Shown here piece after piece: positions 36,675 through 45,311 of a stretch of 64,000 nucleotides of DNA. The notes below the pieces were generated by a model. It saw only the letters and a list, made by a program, of their open reading frames with translations. It ran no database searches and was not told where the DNA came from. The position numbers were made by a program, and so were the translations under genes. The stretch lies in contig CANLVP010000002.1 in the NCBI GenBank assembly GCA_947494675.1, positions 744,001-808,000 on the forward strand. Reading direction: 5' to 3'. Source of the stretch: an uncultured Paracoccaceae bacterium (GTDB lineage Bacteria; Pseudomonadota; Alphaproteobacteria; Rhodobacterales; Rhodobacteraceae). Every line of letters starts with the position of its first letter. Positions within the stretch are counted from its first letter, which is position 1.

Positions 36675-37058
36675 TCACCCCGCCTTTTGCTCAACCTGAT
36701 CTGCCAGCGCCTCGGCCCGGGCTGCGATTTCAGCCAGCGTATCTGTGATCTCGGACGGCACGACCGGCACTTCAACCTTTTCGGGTTGACGCGATTGCAG
36801 TTGGTCAATCTGCGCCTGTAGCCCGGCCATGCGGGTTTCAGCCTCTTTCAGCTTTTCTTCCAGGCCGGCGGTTTTGTCAGCAAGCATTAGCCCCGACATC
36901 AACAGCATCCGCGCTTCTGGCATCCGGCCAATCTGGCCCGAAAGATGCGCCGCTTCGCTGTCCAGCATCTGCGCGGCGGAATACAGGAAATGCTCCTCAC
37001 CTTCCTGACAAGCGACCTCGAAGGTGCGGCCACCAATGGCAATCTCAACCTGTGGCAT
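36675..37058 (-). CDS. zapA: Cell division protein ZapA
   Basis: 127 residues. ZapA head domain with GGRTFEVACQEGEEHFLYSAAQMLD, then a long coiled coil (about 55-100) and a tail. It bundles FtsZ filaments at the division site. Its ATG shares a base with the stop of the coiled-coil gene upstream (TGATG on the minus strand), so both are one translational unit. It ends 16 bases from the convergent glutaredoxin-like gene; a GGGTG/CACCC hairpin between them may end both. Confidence 0.93.
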   Translation of the reverse strand: MPQVEIAIGGRTFEVACQEGEEHFLYSAAQMLDSEAAHLSGQIGRMPEARMLLMSGLMLADKTAGLEEKLKEAETRMAGLQAQIDQLQSRQPEKVEVPVVPSEITDTLAEIAARAEALADQVEQKAG

Positions 37059-37525
37059 CAGGACGCCTCCTCGATCAGTGGTTTCAGCTCTGCCAGGATG
37101 GCATCAACCTCTGCCGCATCGGCAGAGCGTTGCGCATTCAGCGCGTCGATTTCTGCAATCAGCGCACGGTTGATCAGCTCAGGATCGGCGGCCCCTTCAG
37201 CGGCCACGCTGCGCAGCTGCGCATTCATGTCACGCAGATCCGCCTGCGACGCCCGCAAGCGCTGCAATTCGCCGTCCAACGTCGCCATCTGCGCCGACTG
37301 CGCGGAAACCCGCGCCTCAAGCTCTGCAATTTTGGTGTCCTGACGATCCTTCAACACTTTGACGCGCTCAACCAGTTGCGCATTGGCCGTGCGTTCCTCG
37401 TCCAATTGCGTCTGAAGCGCTGCTGCGTCATCTGACACGGGCGCGCTTGAAACCTGCGACATCCCGGCGCTGATCCGTTCAAGTGCTGCCGTAATCCGGC
37501 CCTCTAATGCATTGATTTCGCTCAT
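37058..37525 (-). CDS. Coiled-coil protein co-translated with zapA
   Basis: 155 residues, almost entirely predicted coiled coil (heptad-rich from about 35 to 110: TQLDEERTANAQLVERVKVL). No membrane helix. ATG 37525 follows AAAGGA; the reading frame stays open 72 residues further but through leader sequence without a start signal. Overlap with zapA suggests a partner in division-ring assembly, as often seen in Rhodobacteraceae, where this pair is conserved to my knowledge. Function otherwise unknown. Confidence 0.8.
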   Translation of the reverse strand: MSEINALEGRITAALERISAGMSQVSSAPVSDDAAALQTQLDEERTANAQLVERVKVLKDRQDTKIAELEARVSAQSAQMATLDGELQRLRASQADLRDMNAQLRSVAAEGAADPELINRALIAEIDALNAQRSADAAEVDAILAELKPLIEEAS

Positions 37526-37818
37526 TTGCCTGTCCTTTCTTGCGGGTCTCTCACCCACCCGCATCCCCCGCGGCAGCGACATGCCTTGGGTTTTCGTCCT
37601 CTCGGCCATCCAAGGTTGGTCCCATCCCTTGTTTTCAGCCGAATCGCGCCTCTTGATCCTTAGCCTAAGCGATAGACCCGCGCGCCGCAAACCGCACGAA
37701 GCGCTTTGTTCTGAACCGCTTATCAGACACCCTTCATCCATTGTGGCGCGGCGCTTGAACTATGGTGCGGCCCTGATATGACGTCCCCTAACAAACGCCT
37801 CAAAACAGGAATAAAGCC
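37526..37818. other. Divergent zapA-operon/tkt spacer with a structured leader
   Basis: 293 bases without a gene. Reading towards zapA (minus strand), TTGCGG and TAGGCT 17 bases apart are a weak promoter pair about 160 bases before the coiled-coil gene. The resulting leader contains CCTTGG pairing with CCAAGG (37584-37589/37610-37615) and GCGGGT pairing with ACCCGC (37542-37547/37557-37562) close to the ribosome binding site. The tkt side shows AGGA 8 bases before its TTG start. I looked for a 6S RNA fold and did not find one. Confidence 0.35.
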
Positions 37819-39837
37819 TTGGATATTGCGACACTCCGCGCCCAGTACCCCGACCATTGGATGAAAGCCGCAGCGATCCGCACGCTGACGCTGGACGCCG
37901 TTGCCGCCGCAAACTCTGGCCATTCCGGTATGCCGATGGGCATGGCTGACGTGGCGACAGTGCTTTATGAAAAGCACCTGAACTTTGACCCAGCCGCCCC
38001 CAACTGGCCCGACCGGGATCGGTTCATCTTGTCGGCGGGCCATGGTTCCATGTTGCTCTATTCCCTGCTGCACCTGACGGGCTATGCCGATATGACGCTG
38101 CAACAGCTCAAGGACTTCCGCCAATGGGGCGCGAAAACCGCAGGCCACCCAGAATACGGTCACGCCACCGGCATCGAGACGACAACCGGTCCCTTGGGCC
38201 AAGGCATCGCCAATTCCGTCGGCTTTGCCATCGCCGAGGAAATCCAGCGCGCGCGCTACGGCAAGAACATCGTCGACCACTATACTTACGTGATCGCGGG
38301 CGACGGCTGCCTGATGGAAGGCGTGAGCCAAGAGGCAATTGGCCTTGCGGGCATGCAAAAGCTGTCGCACCTCGTTGTCTTCTTTGACGACAACAACATC
38401 ACCATTGATGGCACCGTCGATCTGGCGGACATCACCGACCAGCCTGCCCGCTTTGCCGCGTCCGGCTGGCATGTACAGTCGATCGATGGCCACGACCCCG
38501 AAGCCATCGATGCCGCCATTATTGCCGCCAAGAAAGACCCCCGCCCATCGATGATCGCCTGCAAGACCCACATCGCTCTGGGCCACGCAGCGCAGGACAC
38601 ATCCAAGGGCCACGGCGCCCTGACCGATGCGGACCAGCTGATCGCCGCCAAAAAGGCCTACGGCTGGGACAACGGCCCCTTCGACATTCCAGCCGACATC
38701 AAATCTCAGTGGGAAGCGACCGCCACACGCGGGAAAGAGGCGCGCGCGGCGTGGGAGGCACGCTTTGCCAAGCTCTCCGCCAGTAAACAGGCCGAGTTCA
38801 ACCGCGCCTATGCCGGTGAAGCACCCAAGAAGCTCTCATCCGCTATTCGCGCCTTCAAAAAGCAGATGTCTGAGGACGCGCCAAAACTGGCGACCCGCGC
38901 ATCATCTGAAAAGGCGCTCCAGGTCATCAACCCGGTGATGCAGGAAACCATCGGCGGCTCTGCCGATCTAACCGGCTCGAACAACACCAAGACGCCCGAT
39001 ATGGGCATCTTTAACCCCGGCAACCGCAAGGGCCGCTACATCCACTTTGGCGTCCGCGAACACGGTATGGCCGCGGCGATGAACGGCATGGCCCTGCATG
39101 GCGGTGCCCGCGCCTATGGCGGCACGTTCATGTGCTTTACCGATTATGCTCGCGGCGCGATGCGCTTGTCAGCCCTGATGGGCGTGCCCACGACCTACGT
39201 GATGACCCACGACAGCATCGGTCTTGGTGAAGATGGCCCGACCCACCAGCCGGTCGAACATTTGGCCCTGCTGCGTGCCACACCCAACACCAACGTCTTC
39301 CGCCCCGCCGACGCGGTAGAGGTGGCCGAAGCTTGGGAACTTGCTCTGACCTCACAATCCACACCCCACGTGCTGTGCCTGTCCCGCCAGGGCCTGCCCA
39401 CCGTCCGGACAGAGCACAAGACCAAGAACCTTTCGGCGCAAGGGGCCTATGTGTTGGCCGAGGCAGAAGGCAAACGTCAGGCGATCCTGATGGCGACCGG
39501 ATCCGAGGTTTCCGTGGCCCTCGCCGCCCGTGACATCCTTCAGGCAGAAGGCATTGGAACCCGTGTCGTCTCCATGCCCTGCTGGGAGCTGTTTGACGCG
39601 CAAGAGGAAAAGATCCGCAAGCGCGTTCTGCCCGCAGGCCCCGTGCGTGTCGCGATTGAGGCTGGCGTGAACATGGGCTGGGATAAGTATCTGCTGGGCG
39701 AACGCGGCAACGCCAAGAAAGCGGGTTTTGTCGGCATGGACAGCTTTGGCGCGTCAGCCCCGGCTGGCACGCTCTTTGAAAAGTTCGGCATTACCGCAGA
39801 AGACACCGCGCAAAAAGTCCGCGACCTTCTGGCTTAA
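37819..39837 (+). CDS. tkt: Transketolase
   Basis: 672 residues, thiamine-diphosphate enzyme moving two-carbon ketol units in the pentose phosphate and Calvin-type sugar interconversions. Elements: [14 protein letters not shown] near the start, [13 protein letters not shown] (TPP/Mg-binding GDG...), then [18 protein letters not shown] in the pyrimidine domain, and a regular C-terminal domain. The start is TTG 37819 with AGGA 8 bases upstream; no ATG lies near. It is followed by a strong hairpin and then by the first gap gene. Confidence 0.96.
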   Translation: MDIATLRAQYPDHWMKAAAIRTLTLDAVAAANSGHSGMPMGMADVATVLYEKHLNFDPAAPNWPDRDRFILSAGHGSMLLYSLLHLTGYADMTLQQLKDFRQWGAKTAGHPEYGHATGIETTTGPLGQGIANSVGFAIAEEIQRARYGKNIVDHYTYVIAGDGCLMEGVSQEAIGLAGMQKLSHLVVFFDDNNITIDGTVDLADITDQPARFAASGWHVQSIDGHDPEAIDAAIIAAKKDPRPSMIACKTHIALGHAAQDTSKGHGALTDADQLIAAKKAYGWDNGPFDIPADIKSQWEATATRGKEARAAWEARFAKLSASKQAEFNRAYAGEAPKKLSSAIRAFKKQMSEDAPKLATRASSEKALQVINPVMQETIGGSADLTGSNNTKTPDMGIFNPGNRKGRYIHFGVREHGMAAAMNGMALHGGARAYGGTFMCFTDYARGAMRLSALMGVPTTYVMTHDSIGLGEDGPTHQPVEHLALLRATPNTNVFRPADAVEVAEAWELALTSQSTPHVLCLSRQGLPTVRTEHKTKNLSAQGAYVLAEAEGKRQAILMATGSEVSVALAARDILQAEGIGTRVVSMPCWELFDAQEEKIRKRVLPAGPVRVAIEAGVNMGWDKYLLGERGNAKKAGFVGMDSFGASAPAGTLFEKFGITAEDTAQKVRDLLA

Positions 39838-39854
39838 GGCCATGCACTAACCCT

Positions 39855-39882
39855 GCGCTGACCGCTCCAACGCGGTCAGTGC
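39855..39882 (+). terminator. Hairpin at the end of tkt
   Basis: GCGCTGACCGC (39855-39865) pairs with GCGGTCAGTGC (39872-39882), eleven pairs with one G-T, loop TCCAAC. No U run follows, so it may be a rho-independent terminator without a tail or an RNA-stabilising hairpin. Confidence 0.5.
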
Positions 39883-39945
39883 ACCACAGGCCATAGCTGC
39901 TGATTCTCCAGCCCGGCCAAACATCCCCACATGTTCGCGCAAACG

Positions 39946-39957
39946 GTTAGCGGTAAC
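39946..39957. promoter_or_regulatory. LacI-type palindrome, upstream site of gap copy 1
   Basis: GTTA-GCGG-TAAC, arms perfect, central CG present. LacI-family operators have such a central CG. It lies 116 bases before the gap start. A second palindrome is centred 30 bases downstream, close to three helical turns, so one protein could bind both from one face. Confidence 0.45.
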
Positions 39958-39973
39958 GTATCCGCCGCCTCAG

Positions 39974-39989
39974 ATGTTATCGTTAACAT
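39974..39989. promoter_or_regulatory. LacI-type palindrome, downstream site of gap copy 1
   Basis: ATGTTA-TCGT-TAACAT, six-base perfect arms and a CG in the centre. The outer TGTTA/TAACA matches the sites I recall for CceR, the LacI-family regulator of sugar catabolism and gluconeogenesis in Rhodobacterales. It resembles the site upstream of gap copy 2. Confidence 0.5.
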
Positions 39990-40072
39990 ACTGATCATAC
40001 TCATATTTTTCCTTTCCGCATTCATCCCGACCCCCTAAGACTCCCCGCAAGAGCAATACCTTGGGGAAGACC

Positions 40073-41074
40073 ATGACAGTTACTTTGGGCATCAACGGTT
40101 TCGGCCGCATCGGGCGCTGCACTTTGGCGCATATCGCAGAGGCCGCGCGCAACGACGTGCAGGTCGTCAAGATCAACGCCATTGGCCCGATAGAGACCAA
40201 CGCACATCTTCTCAAATATGACAGCATCCATGGCCGCTTTGGCCGCGAGATCAAAGTCGCGGGCGATACACTCGACCTCGGCAACGGCCCAATTCACGTG
40301 CAATCGACCTACGACCCGCAAGAGCTGGATTGGTCCGGCTGCGACGTCGTGCTGGAATGCACCGGTAAGTTTAACGACGGCGAAAAATCCGCCGTCCACC
40401 TGTCACGCGGTGCCAAAAAGGTGCTGATCTCTGCCCCCGCCAAGAACGTGGACCGCACCGTGGTCTACGGCGTCAATCACCGCGACCTGCTGGCCCAAGA
40501 ACGCATGGTATCCAACGGGTCCTGCACAACAAACTGCCTGGCGCCCTTGGCAAAGGTGCTAAATGACGCAATTGGCATTGAACGCGGGATCATGACCACG
40601 ATCCACAGCTACACGGGCGACCAACCCACCCTCGACCGTCGCCATGCCGATCTCTACCGCGCTCGCGCAGCGGCCATGGCGATGATCCCCACATCAACGG
40701 GTGCGGCCAAGGCCTTGGGCGAAGTACTCCCCGAACTCAGCGGCAAGCTCGACGGCACTGCTATGCGCGTGCCAACACCCAATGTCTCGGCTGTGGACCT
40801 CACGTTCGAGGCGTCAAAATCCGTCACCGTCGATGACGTCAACGCAGTGGTCGCAGAGGCCGCGCAAGGCTATATGGGCATGGTCATGGCTTACGACGCC
40901 GAGGCCAAGGTTTCGATTGATTTCAACCACACAACGCAGTCCTCTATCTTTGCCCCTGATCAGACCAAAGTGGTTGGCGGCAAAACCGTGCGTGTCCTTG
41001 CGTGGTATGACAATGAATGGGGTTTCTCAGCCCGTATGGCCGACGTTGCAGGTGCAATGGGGCGACTGCACTAA
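40073..41074 (+). CDS. gap: Glyceraldehyde-3-phosphate dehydrogenase, copy 1
   Basis: 333 residues, type I. NAD-binding [10 protein letters not shown] at the start, catalytic Cys in NGSCTTNCLAP, catalytic His in HSYTGDQ, ending [15 protein letters not shown]. It reversibly oxidises glyceraldehyde-3-phosphate with phosphate in glycolysis and gluconeogenesis. ATG 40073 has GGGGAAG; a TTG at 40061 is not used. The second gap gene lies 1.4 kb downstream and is closely related, differing in several active-site neighbours (VSNGSCTT here, IVSNASCTT there). Two LacI-type palindromes precede it. Which copy is anabolic cannot be told. Confidence 0.95.
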   Translation: MTVTLGINGFGRIGRCTLAHIAEAARNDVQVVKINAIGPIETNAHLLKYDSIHGRFGREIKVAGDTLDLGNGPIHVQSTYDPQELDWSGCDVVLECTGKFNDGEKSAVHLSRGAKKVLISAPAKNVDRTVVYGVNHRDLLAQERMVSNGSCTTNCLAPLAKVLNDAIGIERGIMTTIHSYTGDQPTLDRRHADLYRARAAAMAMIPTSTGAAKALGEVLPELSGKLDGTAMRVPTPNVSAVDLTFEASKSVTVDDVNAVVAEAAQGYMGMVMAYDAEAKVSIDFNHTTQSSIFAPDQTKVVGGKTVRVLAWYDNEWGFSARMADVAGAMGRLH

Positions 41075-41277
41075 GGCTTCACGCGCCCCCACATCACTTT
41101 TGACCATGCCAATTCATGCAGGAAAAAGGACACGAATCCCGTCGCCATGCCACCCGCTGCAATGCTCAGGCTGGCGGTAAACGAACCGCTCACCAGATAG
41201 CTGATCAGCCCCATGGCGACAAAGCCCATGGCCTGCCACGTGAGCGATTTTACGAGCAGTCGGCGTTTGGTTTCCAT
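41071..41277 (-). CDS. DUF2061 small membrane protein
   Basis: 68 residues with two membrane helices (about 13-30 and 37-55) and the DUF2061 pattern KRRLLVKSLTWQAMGF ... SLSIAAGG, ending HELAWSKVMWGRV. The function of the family is unknown; it occurs in many proteobacteria and cyanobacteria. ATG 41277 follows GAAGGA. Its stop overlaps the gap stop by four bases, tail to tail, so the two transcripts run into each other. Confidence 0.87.
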   Translation of the reverse strand: METKRRLLVKSLTWQAMGFVAMGLISYLVSGSFTASLSIAAGGMATGFVSFFLHELAWSKVMWGRVKP

Positions 41278-41363
41278 TGTGTGATCCTTCAAGCAATTTC
41301 ACCTTCCCTAACCCGCGCCACACCGCCTGAAAATTCTGAACCTTAGCTGCATTATCTTTACTT

Positions 41364-41381
41364 TGGTGACTTTTATCACCA
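41364..41381. promoter_or_regulatory. Perfect palindrome just before the XRE regulator gene
   Basis: TGGTGA (41364-41369), six bases, TCACCA (41376-41381). It ends 12 bases before the ATG of the HTH regulator and lies in the divergent spacer with the DUF2061 gene. Autoregulation by the neighbouring XRE protein is the simplest reading. Since no ribosome binding site is visible before that ATG, the same structure may affect translation. Confidence 0.5.
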
Positions 41382-41393
41382 CCATGTACACTT

Positions 41394-42236
41394 ATGGACA
41401 AACGAGACCGCGCCGCGCTTTTCCGCGACAGACTTCTGACCGCGATGGCAGACAAAGATGTGACCCGCAGCGCCTTGGCGCGGCAAACGGGCACGGATCG
41501 CTCAACCATCGGCCAGCTCCTGAACTCCGACAGCCCGCGCTTGCCAAATGCCCAGCTGGCAGCGGACATCGCGGCGAGTCTTGGCACCAGCACCGATTGG
41601 CTGCTTGGGCTGACCGACCGGCCAGAGCGCCCCGGCGACCTTGTGGCCTCCGCCCTGTCGCTCAGCCCAGCAAAGCGCTCCTCTGCCGACAGCCAGCTGA
41701 TGGGCTGGCATCACGACGCGCGCGGCCACAAAGTGCGCCATGTGCCCGCCACCTTGCCTGACATGCTCAAGACAGAAGACTTTATCGATTGGGAATACGT
41801 CACGCACCGGCCCGATGGATCGGATACAGCCTTGCAAGCCTTGCGAGATCAGCGCGAATGGCTGCTCCGCGGCGATTCCGACCTCGAAATCGCATTGCCT
41901 CTGCATGAAATCGCAAGTTGCGCCGTTGGAACGGGCTACTACGCGGGCCTCTCGCGGGAAATGCGTGCGGCCCAACTGGACGCCATCGCCCAAGACGCCG
42001 AAACGCACTACCCCCGTCTGCGGCTCTTTCTCTTTGACGCTCATAACGTCTTTAGCGCGCCAATCACCGTCTTCGGCCCTGCCCTTGCCGTGATCTACGT
42101 CGGAAAGTTCTACCTGACCTTCCGCGAAACCGAACGAATTCGCGCCATCGCATCGCAATTTGACTGGTTGGTGCGTGAGGCCGTAATCGATGGCCGCGCC
42201 ATCCCCGATCATATTCGCAGCCTGCCCGTCCTCTGA
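41394..42236 (+). CDS. XRE-family transcriptional regulator with a large C-terminal sensor-like domain
   Basis: 280 residues. An N-terminal Cro/CI helix-turn-helix (about 10-70) contains TRSALARQTGTDRSTIGQLLN, and LPNAQLAADIAASLGTSTDWLLGL is the usual end of the domain. Residues about 110-275 are an unrecognised domain, not S24 peptidase (no Ser-Lys dyad seen). I do not know its ligand. No Shine-Dalgarno precedes the ATG. The palindrome at 41364 could be its operator. It lies between the two gap genes. Confidence 0.85.
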   Translation: MDKRDRAALFRDRLLTAMADKDVTRSALARQTGTDRSTIGQLLNSDSPRLPNAQLAADIAASLGTSTDWLLGLTDRPERPGDLVASALSLSPAKRSSADSQLMGWHHDARGHKVRHVPATLPDMLKTEDFIDWEYVTHRPDGSDTALQALRDQREWLLRGDSDLEIALPLHEIASCAVGTGYYAGLSREMRAAQLDAIAQDAETHYPRLRLFLFDAHNVFSAPITVFGPALAVIYVGKFYLTFRETERIRAIASQFDWLVREAVIDGRAIPDHIRSLPVL

Positions 42237-42275
42237 CGCTCGCAATTTGCCACGTCTCAGGCTACACAGCGCCTC

Positions 42276-42419
42276 ATGACCAACACCATCGCCATCTGGC
42301 TCTTTCTGTTCATCGTAGCCGCTTTTGCCATCGACTACGCTGTCTTTGGCTGGGATGGCCTTTATGCAATCATGCGCGTCCTGATCGATCTGATCAGATG
42401 GCTGGCATTTTGGCGCTAA
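42276..42419 (+). CDS. 47-residue membrane protein upstream of gap copy 2
   Basis: ATG 42276 opens MTNTIAIWLFLFIVAAFAID, a membrane helix, then a short middle part and an amphipathic end (IRWLAFWR), stop at 42419. It is too short for standard ORF length limits, but codon usage is coding-like. Small proteins with a T-AIWL start and LAFWR end are, to my memory, conserved upstream of gap in Rhodobacteraceae. No clear Shine-Dalgarno. Function unknown. Confidence 0.7.
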   Translation: MTNTIAIWLFLFIVAAFAIDYAVFGWDGLYAIMRVLIDLIRWLAFWR

Positions 42420-42457
42420 TTTGGGCGCCACCGCTTGACCTTTTGGCTCAAATCGCA

Positions 42458-42473
42458 ATGTTAGCGCCAACAT
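42458..42473. promoter_or_regulatory. LacI-type palindrome upstream of gap copy 2
   Basis: ATGTTAGC-GCCAACAT is a palindrome with a single mismatched pair and a central GC; compare TGTTAGCGCTAACA, which I recall as the CceR motif. A TTGACC at 42435-42440 places a -10 hexamer on top of this site, so binding would repress. It is 28 bases before the start codon. Confidence 0.55.
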
Positions 42474-42501
42474 CAGCCTTCACTCCCAAAGGAGACCTCC
42501 C

Positions 42502-43503
42502 ATGGCCGTCAAAGTAGCAATTAATGGATTTGGACGTATCGGACGCAACGTGTTGCGCGCCATCATTGAATCCGGTCGCACAGATATCGAAGTTGTGGCG
42601 ATCAACGATCTTGGTCCTGTTGAAACAAACGCGCACCTGCTGCGCTTTGATTCCGTTCACGGCCGCTTTCCGGCAACCGTAACAACAACCGAAGACACCA
42701 TCGACGTGGGTCGCGGCCCGATGAAGGTCACCGCCATCCGCAACCCTGCCGACCTGCCATGGTCTGACGTGGATGTTGTTCTGGAATGCACAGGTATCTT
42801 CACCAGCAAAGAGGCCTGCCAGGCACACCTTGATAACGGCTCCAGCCGTGTGCTGATCTCTGCCCCCGGCAAAGACGCGGACAAGACGATTGTCTTTGGC
42901 GTCAACGACGGCACGCTAACGGCAGACGACATCATCGTGTCGAACGCGTCTTGCACCACCAACTGCCTGTCCCCTGTGGCTAAAGTGCTCAACGACACCG
43001 TCGGCATCACCAAAGGCTTTATGACCACCATCCACAGCTACACCGGCGACCAGCCAACGCTGGATACGATGCACAAGGACCTCTACCGCGCGCGTGCCGC
43101 AGCGCTGTCGATGATCCCGACATCAACTGGTGCCGCCAAGGCTGTGGGTCTGGTGCTGCCTGAATTGAACGGCAAGCTGGACGGCGTCGCGATCCGCGTG
43201 CCAACCCCCAATGTCTCGGTCGTTGACCTGACGTTTGAGGCATCCCGCGCCACAACCGTGGAAGAGATCAACGCCGCCATCGTCGCCGCAGCAGACGGCC
43301 CGCTGAAAGGCGTGCTGGGCTACACCGAACTGCCGATGGTCAGCTGTGACTTCAACCATGACCCGCATTCGTCGATCTTCCACCTTGACCAGACCAAAGT
43401 GCTCGACGGCAACATGGTGCGTATCCTGTCGTGGTATGACAACGAATGGGGCTTCTCCAACCGGATGTCGGACACCGCAGTTGCGATGGGCAAATTGATC
43501 TAA
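42502..43503 (+). CDS. gap: Glyceraldehyde-3-phosphate dehydrogenase, copy 2
   Basis: 333 residues, type [17 protein letters not shown] at the NAD site, catalytic Cys in [12 protein letters not shown], His in [11 protein letters not shown], end [16 protein letters not shown]. Same reaction as copy 1. It has a good GGAG ribosome binding site and the typical bacterial housekeeping N-terminus, so it may be the main glycolytic enzyme, but this cannot be proven. A strong terminator follows (43524). The two copies share most of their sequence but are too different to be a recent duplication. Confidence 0.96.
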   Translation: MAVKVAINGFGRIGRNVLRAIIESGRTDIEVVAINDLGPVETNAHLLRFDSVHGRFPATVTTTEDTIDVGRGPMKVTAIRNPADLPWSDVDVVLECTGIFTSKEACQAHLDNGSSRVLISAPGKDADKTIVFGVNDGTLTADDIIVSNASCTTNCLSPVAKVLNDTVGITKGFMTTIHSYTGDQPTLDTMHKDLYRARAAALSMIPTSTGAAKAVGLVLPELNGKLDGVAIRVPTPNVSVVDLTFEASRATTVEEINAAIVAAADGPLKGVLGYTELPMVSCDFNHDPHSSIFHLDQTKVLDGNMVRILSWYDNEWGFSNRMSDTAVAMGKLI

Positions 43504-43523
43504 ATCCGCCCAAGAAATAGACG

Positions 43524-43552
43524 AAAAAGGCGCCCATTGCGGCGCCTTTTTT
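43524..43552 (+). terminator. Rho-independent terminator of gap copy 2
   Basis: AAAAAGGCGCC pairs with GGCGCCTTTTT around CATTGC, ending in a T run. It starts 21 bases after the gap stop. The A-rich 5' arm makes it potentially bidirectional. Confidence 0.92.
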
Positions 43553-43757
43553 GTGCGCTTCAAAGGGACGCCTCTTTCAACGCCACATGACATGCCCCTA
43601 CGTAACCTGCTGAAAATATGACCAAATTATGAAGACTGCCTTGCAAATACTGCAACGCAGCCTTTCGTTTTACACGGCTTGCGCTGCGCTGCAGCATGGC
43701 TAAGTCTGCAAACAAGAGGAGCAGAACCCAAAGTGAACCTTGAAAAGGAGCACAATA

Positions 43758-43916
43758 ATGAACGTCTTGAAAACCGTCCGCACCGCGATGCACAAGCGTG
43801 CGCTCTATGTCCGCACAAAGCGCGAGATTGAAATGATGCCGCTGGATGTGGCACTCGACCTTGGAATTTTCCGCGAAGATGCGACCAAAATCGCATCGCG
43901 CGCCGTCTACGGCTAA
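43758..43916 (+). CDS. 52-residue DUF1127/YjiS-like protein
   Basis: ATG 43758 with AAGGAG 8 bases upstream opens MNVLKTVRTAMHKRALYVRT, continuing to EIEMMPLDVALDLGIF and ending ASRAVYG, stop at 43916. The pattern EI--MP--VA-DLGI followed by AVYG is that of the short basic DUF1127-like proteins of Rhodobacteraceae, small Arg-rich factors linked to RNA binding and phosphate or sRNA regulation in other alphaproteobacteria. It stands alone, with a terminator after it. About 200 bases upstream are free of genes and may hold its promoter. Confidence 0.8.
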   Translation: MNVLKTVRTAMHKRALYVRTKREIEMMPLDVALDLGIFREDATKIASRAVYG

Positions 43917-43941
43917 ATCGCCCGTCAGACCAAATCGACAC

Positions 43942-43966
43942 AAGCCGCCCCTCGGGGCGGCTTTCT
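43942..43966 (+). terminator. Terminator after the DUF1127-like gene
   Basis: AAGCCGCCC / GGGCGGCTT with loop CTCG, followed by TCTT. It lies between the plus-strand small gene and the end of the minus-strand hydrolase and may serve both. Confidence 0.8.
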
Positions 43967-43970
43967 TGCT

Positions 43971-44747
43971 TTAGCGGCCCATGAATGCCGCCACGCGGTC
44001 CCAATAGCCTTCTGTGCGAAAGATGTTGTTATGGGTGCCACCCGGGACAAGATGAAAGGTTACATCAATCCCCTCAGCCTCCATCGCCCGGGCAAGGCAC
44101 TGCCCATCAGAGGCCGGGATCAATTGGTCGGCATCCCCGTGCTGAATGTGCACATCCGCTGTGATGCCTTCCAGATCATGCAGGGTGTCCCACCGCTGCA
44201 CCCCCGGCAGAAAGCACGCAGGCAGGGCCGACTGTCGCGCCATCACGTCACACATCCGCGCAAACGGCGCATCCAGCATCAGGCCCGCGATCTCGCGCCG
44301 GGCGGCCACATGCACGGCAAGTCCCGTGCCCAGCGAATACCCGTGAACATAGATGGGCCGGTCCGTATTGGCCGCCACCCAATCAAACCCTGCCAGTGCC
44401 AGATCTTTCAGCCCGCCCTCGCTCGGCGCGCCATCGACTCCACCGCCACCGGGGTATTGCATCGCCACAACCATGCGGCCCGCCGCCTGGTGCTGCGTCA
44501 TGGATGTCGGAAAGCGCGCCAGTGACCCGGTATTGCCCATAAAAAACAACACCGCAGGCTGACCCGCCTCACCTTCAGAAACCGAAACAGTCAGCGGCCC
44601 TGCATCGCTTTGGGTCGTGACGGTGCTGTAGCCTTCCATCTCAAACGGCCTAGGGTCAAACGGATAGATCAGCCCCGGATGCATCCAGATCGCGACGGCC
44701 GCATATAGGGCATAAAGTCCAAGCATCCCGCCAGCGATCCGTTTCAA
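43971..44747 (-). CDS. Alpha/beta hydrolase
   Basis: 258 residues. The N-terminus (MKRIAGGMLGLYALYAAVAIW) is a membrane anchor or signal. The nucleophile elbow is HGYSLGTG (Ser), with Asp in HGDADQLIP and a late His in GGTHNN. This is the Fsh1/BEM46-like branch near dienelactone hydrolases; the substrate is unknown. It starts one base after the coaD stop, so it probably follows coaD in one transcript. Confidence 0.85.
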   Translation of the reverse strand: MKRIAGGMLGLYALYAAVAIWMHPGLIYPFDPRPFEMEGYSTVTTQSDAGPLTVSVSEGEAGQPAVLFFMGNTGSLARFPTSMTQHQAAGRMVVAMQYPGGGGVDGAPSEGGLKDLALAGFDWVAANTDRPIYVHGYSLGTGLAVHVAARREIAGLMLDAPFARMCDVMARQSALPACFLPGVQRWDTLHDLEGITADVHIQHGDADQLIPASDGQCLARAMEAEGIDVTFHLVPGGTHNNIFRTEGYWDRVAAFMGR

Positions 44748-44748
44748 G

Positions 44749-45240
44749 TTACTTCAGACGTTCCAGCAAGGCCGCCTGAACAGCGGGGCTGACGAATTTG
44801 CTGACGTCACCACCCAGCCGCGCAATTTCCTTGACCAGCTTGCTCGCAATCGCCTGATGCTGGGCTTCCGCCATCAGGAACACCGTCTCAACACTGTCGT
44901 TCAACGCCCGGTTCATCCCCACCATCTGATATTCGTACTCGAAGTCAGCCACAGCCCGCAGCCCGCGAATGATAACACTCGCGCCCACATCTTGCGCGCA
45001 ATCGATCAGCAGATTTTCAAAGGGATGCACGACGATCTCGCACCCCGCCTTTTCACCAAGCGGGAGCGCTTCGGCCTTCACCATGCCAACCCGTTCCTCA
45101 AGCGTGAACATCGGTCCCTTGTCGCGATTGATGGCAACGCCGATAACCAGCTTGTCGACCAGCGAACAAGCACGGCGAATGATGTCGCTATGCCCATAGG
45201 TCAGCGGATCAAACGTGCCGGGGTAAAGTCCAATGCGCAT
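44749..45240 (-). CDS. coaD: Phosphopantetheine adenylyltransferase
   Basis: 163 residues. It adenylates 4'-phosphopantetheine in coenzyme A synthesis. The nucleotidyl-transferase TxGH motif is in YPGTFDPLTYGHSD, and the ISSTLV-like end is replaced by SKLVKEIARLGGDVS, as usual in alphaproteobacteria. GLRAVADFEYEYQM is the family signature. ATG 45240 has GAGGT; the frame extends 18 residues upstream but without a start signal. Confidence 0.96.
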   Translation of the reverse strand: MRIGLYPGTFDPLTYGHSDIIRRACSLVDKLVIGVAINRDKGPMFTLEERVGMVKAEALPLGEKAGCEIVVHPFENLLIDCAQDVGASVIIRGLRAVADFEYEYQMVGMNRALNDSVETVFLMAEAQHQAIASKLVKEIARLGGDVSKFVSPAVQAALLERLK

Positions 45241-45311
45241 CGGGCACCTCTTGTCGGTATTCTGGTCGGCACGCAACATGATCGCGTGCCCCAAATCAAC
45301 CCCGATTGTGC

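Noticed and set aside
37526..37818. 6S RNA gene next to zapA.
   Set aside because: zapA and 6S are often linked, but the spacer shows no long closing stem with central bubble, and the genes usually following 6S are absent.
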